Part shown: positions 62,732 to 64,000 of the stretch, in pieces
Numbering within the stretch: position 1 is the stretch's first letter
Layout of the letters: every line of letters begins with the position of its first letter
Assembly: GCF_020379485.1 (NCBI RefSeq)
Contig: NC_063439.1
Coordinates: 11,696,466-11,760,465, forward strand
DNA: 64,000 bases
Direction of reading: 5' to 3'
DNA from: Brassica napus
Lineage: Eukaryota; Streptophyta; Magnoliopsida; Brassicales; Brassicaceae
Program-made: the position numbers and the translations under genes
Notes under the pieces: generated by a model
Told to the model about the DNA's origin: nothing
Databases searched by the model: none
What the model saw: the letters and a program-made list of their open reading frames with translations, nothing else

Positions 62732-64000
62732 ACAGGGAGCGTGGGCGCACAATAAACTCAATACAGTCGCGATTAAGCTAGGCTAGTAATTGTATAATGC
62801 AGTAAATATAATAAAGCAGGTTAACAAAGCAGTTGTTCAGTAGGATTGATGAGTTGCTTGATGGAAGGAAGGTTGCTAGACTTAGGGTTTCAGGTAATCA
62901 TGATTATAGTGATATAGATGCTAAGGTTAAAATCCTAGAACTCGAATTTTGATGCAACGTTGTCCAGATTTTGCATGCGAGTTTTATTGTGACTAAATCA
63001 AGTATCTCAGCTAACGCTTGTTGATACGGATCCAGCGTCGTTCGATGCAATTGAGTTAGCGTCGATCAATGCTTCCTTAGGAAAGTGTTATCAATCTGAT
63101 CGAATCGTTCACTAGGCTTGCTAAATCAGCTGTATCTTGTTTCTAACAATCCTAGCATAAGGGAATTAATTCAGGTAATAGACCATAATGTCGCGTGCGC
63201 CTAATTATCCTAAGTTCAAGGTTCTAGTTCGAGACTCTAGAACACAAGCAATAAGAACAAATCTATTGAACGATATCTAATTATCACCCAAGCAATTCTA
63301 TAGTTTTGGCTAATCCATCAAGAACCCTAATTAAACCTAAACCTAGCAAGTGGATCTATTCAAGCATGATAGTTGTCACAGAAAACCATAGATGAAATAT
63401 AATGAATAATAAAATCAGTGGAGTTCCAAGAGGACTCTGAAATAGCTCCACTCTTCTCTCCTAACATAAACTAAGAACAAAAGATGTAAAGAAAGCGTTT
63501 CCATCAACAATGGCTTAGAAAATACATAAATAAGGTTTTAGGTCGTCCATGGATATTCTGATAATAATTGCTGACTTCTGCGTTAAGTGGGTCATGAAAT
63601 AGGCTAGGCCCATCTTCTGGTATCACCTTCGATCGACACCAAGGCTGTGTCGTCGATCGACATTCCTTCATCTCCTTGACAGCTTTCTCTCGTGAGGCAA
63701 ACGTACCCCTCTTCAGTAAAACAAACATAACTTCTGATCTAACCGTTGGATTTACCTCAAACCAGTGTCATTGAAATTCTAACTCAAAGCTCTATCATGT
63801 GTCTAAATATCAGATTAATGTAACAATGGGAAGGTCTCCATCTATATCTAAACAGCTGACGCATCTATGCAGTTTTCCACCTCAAAAGGTTTCAAAATCA
63901 CCAAAGTTCTCCAAAACGTACCTGATCCTGAAAACAGTCTAAAACATACTCAACCCATATAATATACTCTAAAACACTCATATACCATGGCTAAAAATAG
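62732..64000 (-). mobile_element. Athila-like LTR, continues past window edge
   Basis: Minus strand from 64000 (GCCATGGTATATGAG) matches the LTRs at 48324 and 51790: GCGTCAGCTGTTTAGATAT, GGAGACCTTCCC, TTCAATGACACTGG, AATGTCGATCGACGAC, then CTAGCAACCTTCC and TTACTGCATTATACAA, ending GCTCCCTGTGG. Head-to-tail with 62240-62731, as after internal deletion. Confidence 0.7.

Overview
This is a nuclear plant window, almost certainly from a Brassicaceae genome (Brassica/Raphanus-like). The reasons are: intron-containing genes with GT-AG splice sites; an RDUF-type RING gene next to a DCL-like (DUF3223) gene, which from memory matches the Arabidopsis At3g46620/At3g46630 neighbourhood; and a dense load of plant transposons (copia, gypsy, Athila-like, Cassandra TRIM, CACTA, hAT, PIF/Harbinger MITEs, LINE, tRNA-like SINE modules) plus a fragmented endogenous caulimovirid. 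No bacterial-type operons, CRISPR arrays or phage genes are present.

Layout. 1-1604: 5'-truncated LINE abutting an unrecognised exon fragment. 1811-2549: tandem 368-bp duplication carrying tRNA-like A/B boxes. 2775-14100: two tandem minus-strand genes with the same architecture, DUF1985 - coiled coil - S/T/P/Q-rich linker built from many tiny exons - Agenet/Tudor - basic segment - Ulp1-like (C48) domain. The distal copy (8275-13876) can be spliced into one open frame of 1,324 codons over 19 coding exons. The proximal copy (2775-7231) has two stops, a frameshifted Agenet exon and a lost splice acceptor. The two Ulp1 domains lack different catalytic residues. 14300-16310: minisatellite and foldback elements. 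16659-18049: DCL-like gene broken by a hAT element. 18202-19690: CACTA end. 19760-21060: copia remnant split by a complete Cassandra TRIM. 21134-26717: hAT and Harbinger-like elements, the last one just upstream of the RDUF-like RING gene (26865-27977), the clearest intact host gene.

28359-34498: complete copia element with target duplication. 35083-37789: small hAT and a 2.4-kb solo LTR. 38100-38555: heavily decayed second Cassandra. 40600-40899: C-terminal scrap of a GRAS gene, cut at the start of an endogenous pararetrovirus. Virus pieces lie in collinear order (coat-protein-like, zinc finger, protease, RT, ORF VI-like) from 40903 to 56632. They are split by a very young gypsy element (41309-46625, LTRs differing at one base), by a defective Athila-like element (48324-53193) and by two poly(A)-tailed retroposon insertions. 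56633-58000 is Athila-like gag. 59320-62187 holds a degenerate tandem repeat, a SINE, a two-exon cysteine-rich secreted peptide gene (60248-60604), a hAT transposase end and a MITE. 62240-64000 holds Athila-like LTR fragments.

The host genes do not form a pathway. RDUF-like is a ubiquitin ligase and the Ulp1-like pair belongs to the SUMO-protease fold family, but by residue inspection both Ulp1-like domains look catalytically dead. All exon models and element boundaries were read by eye from splice signals, terminal motifs and target duplications. No alignment or database search was run.
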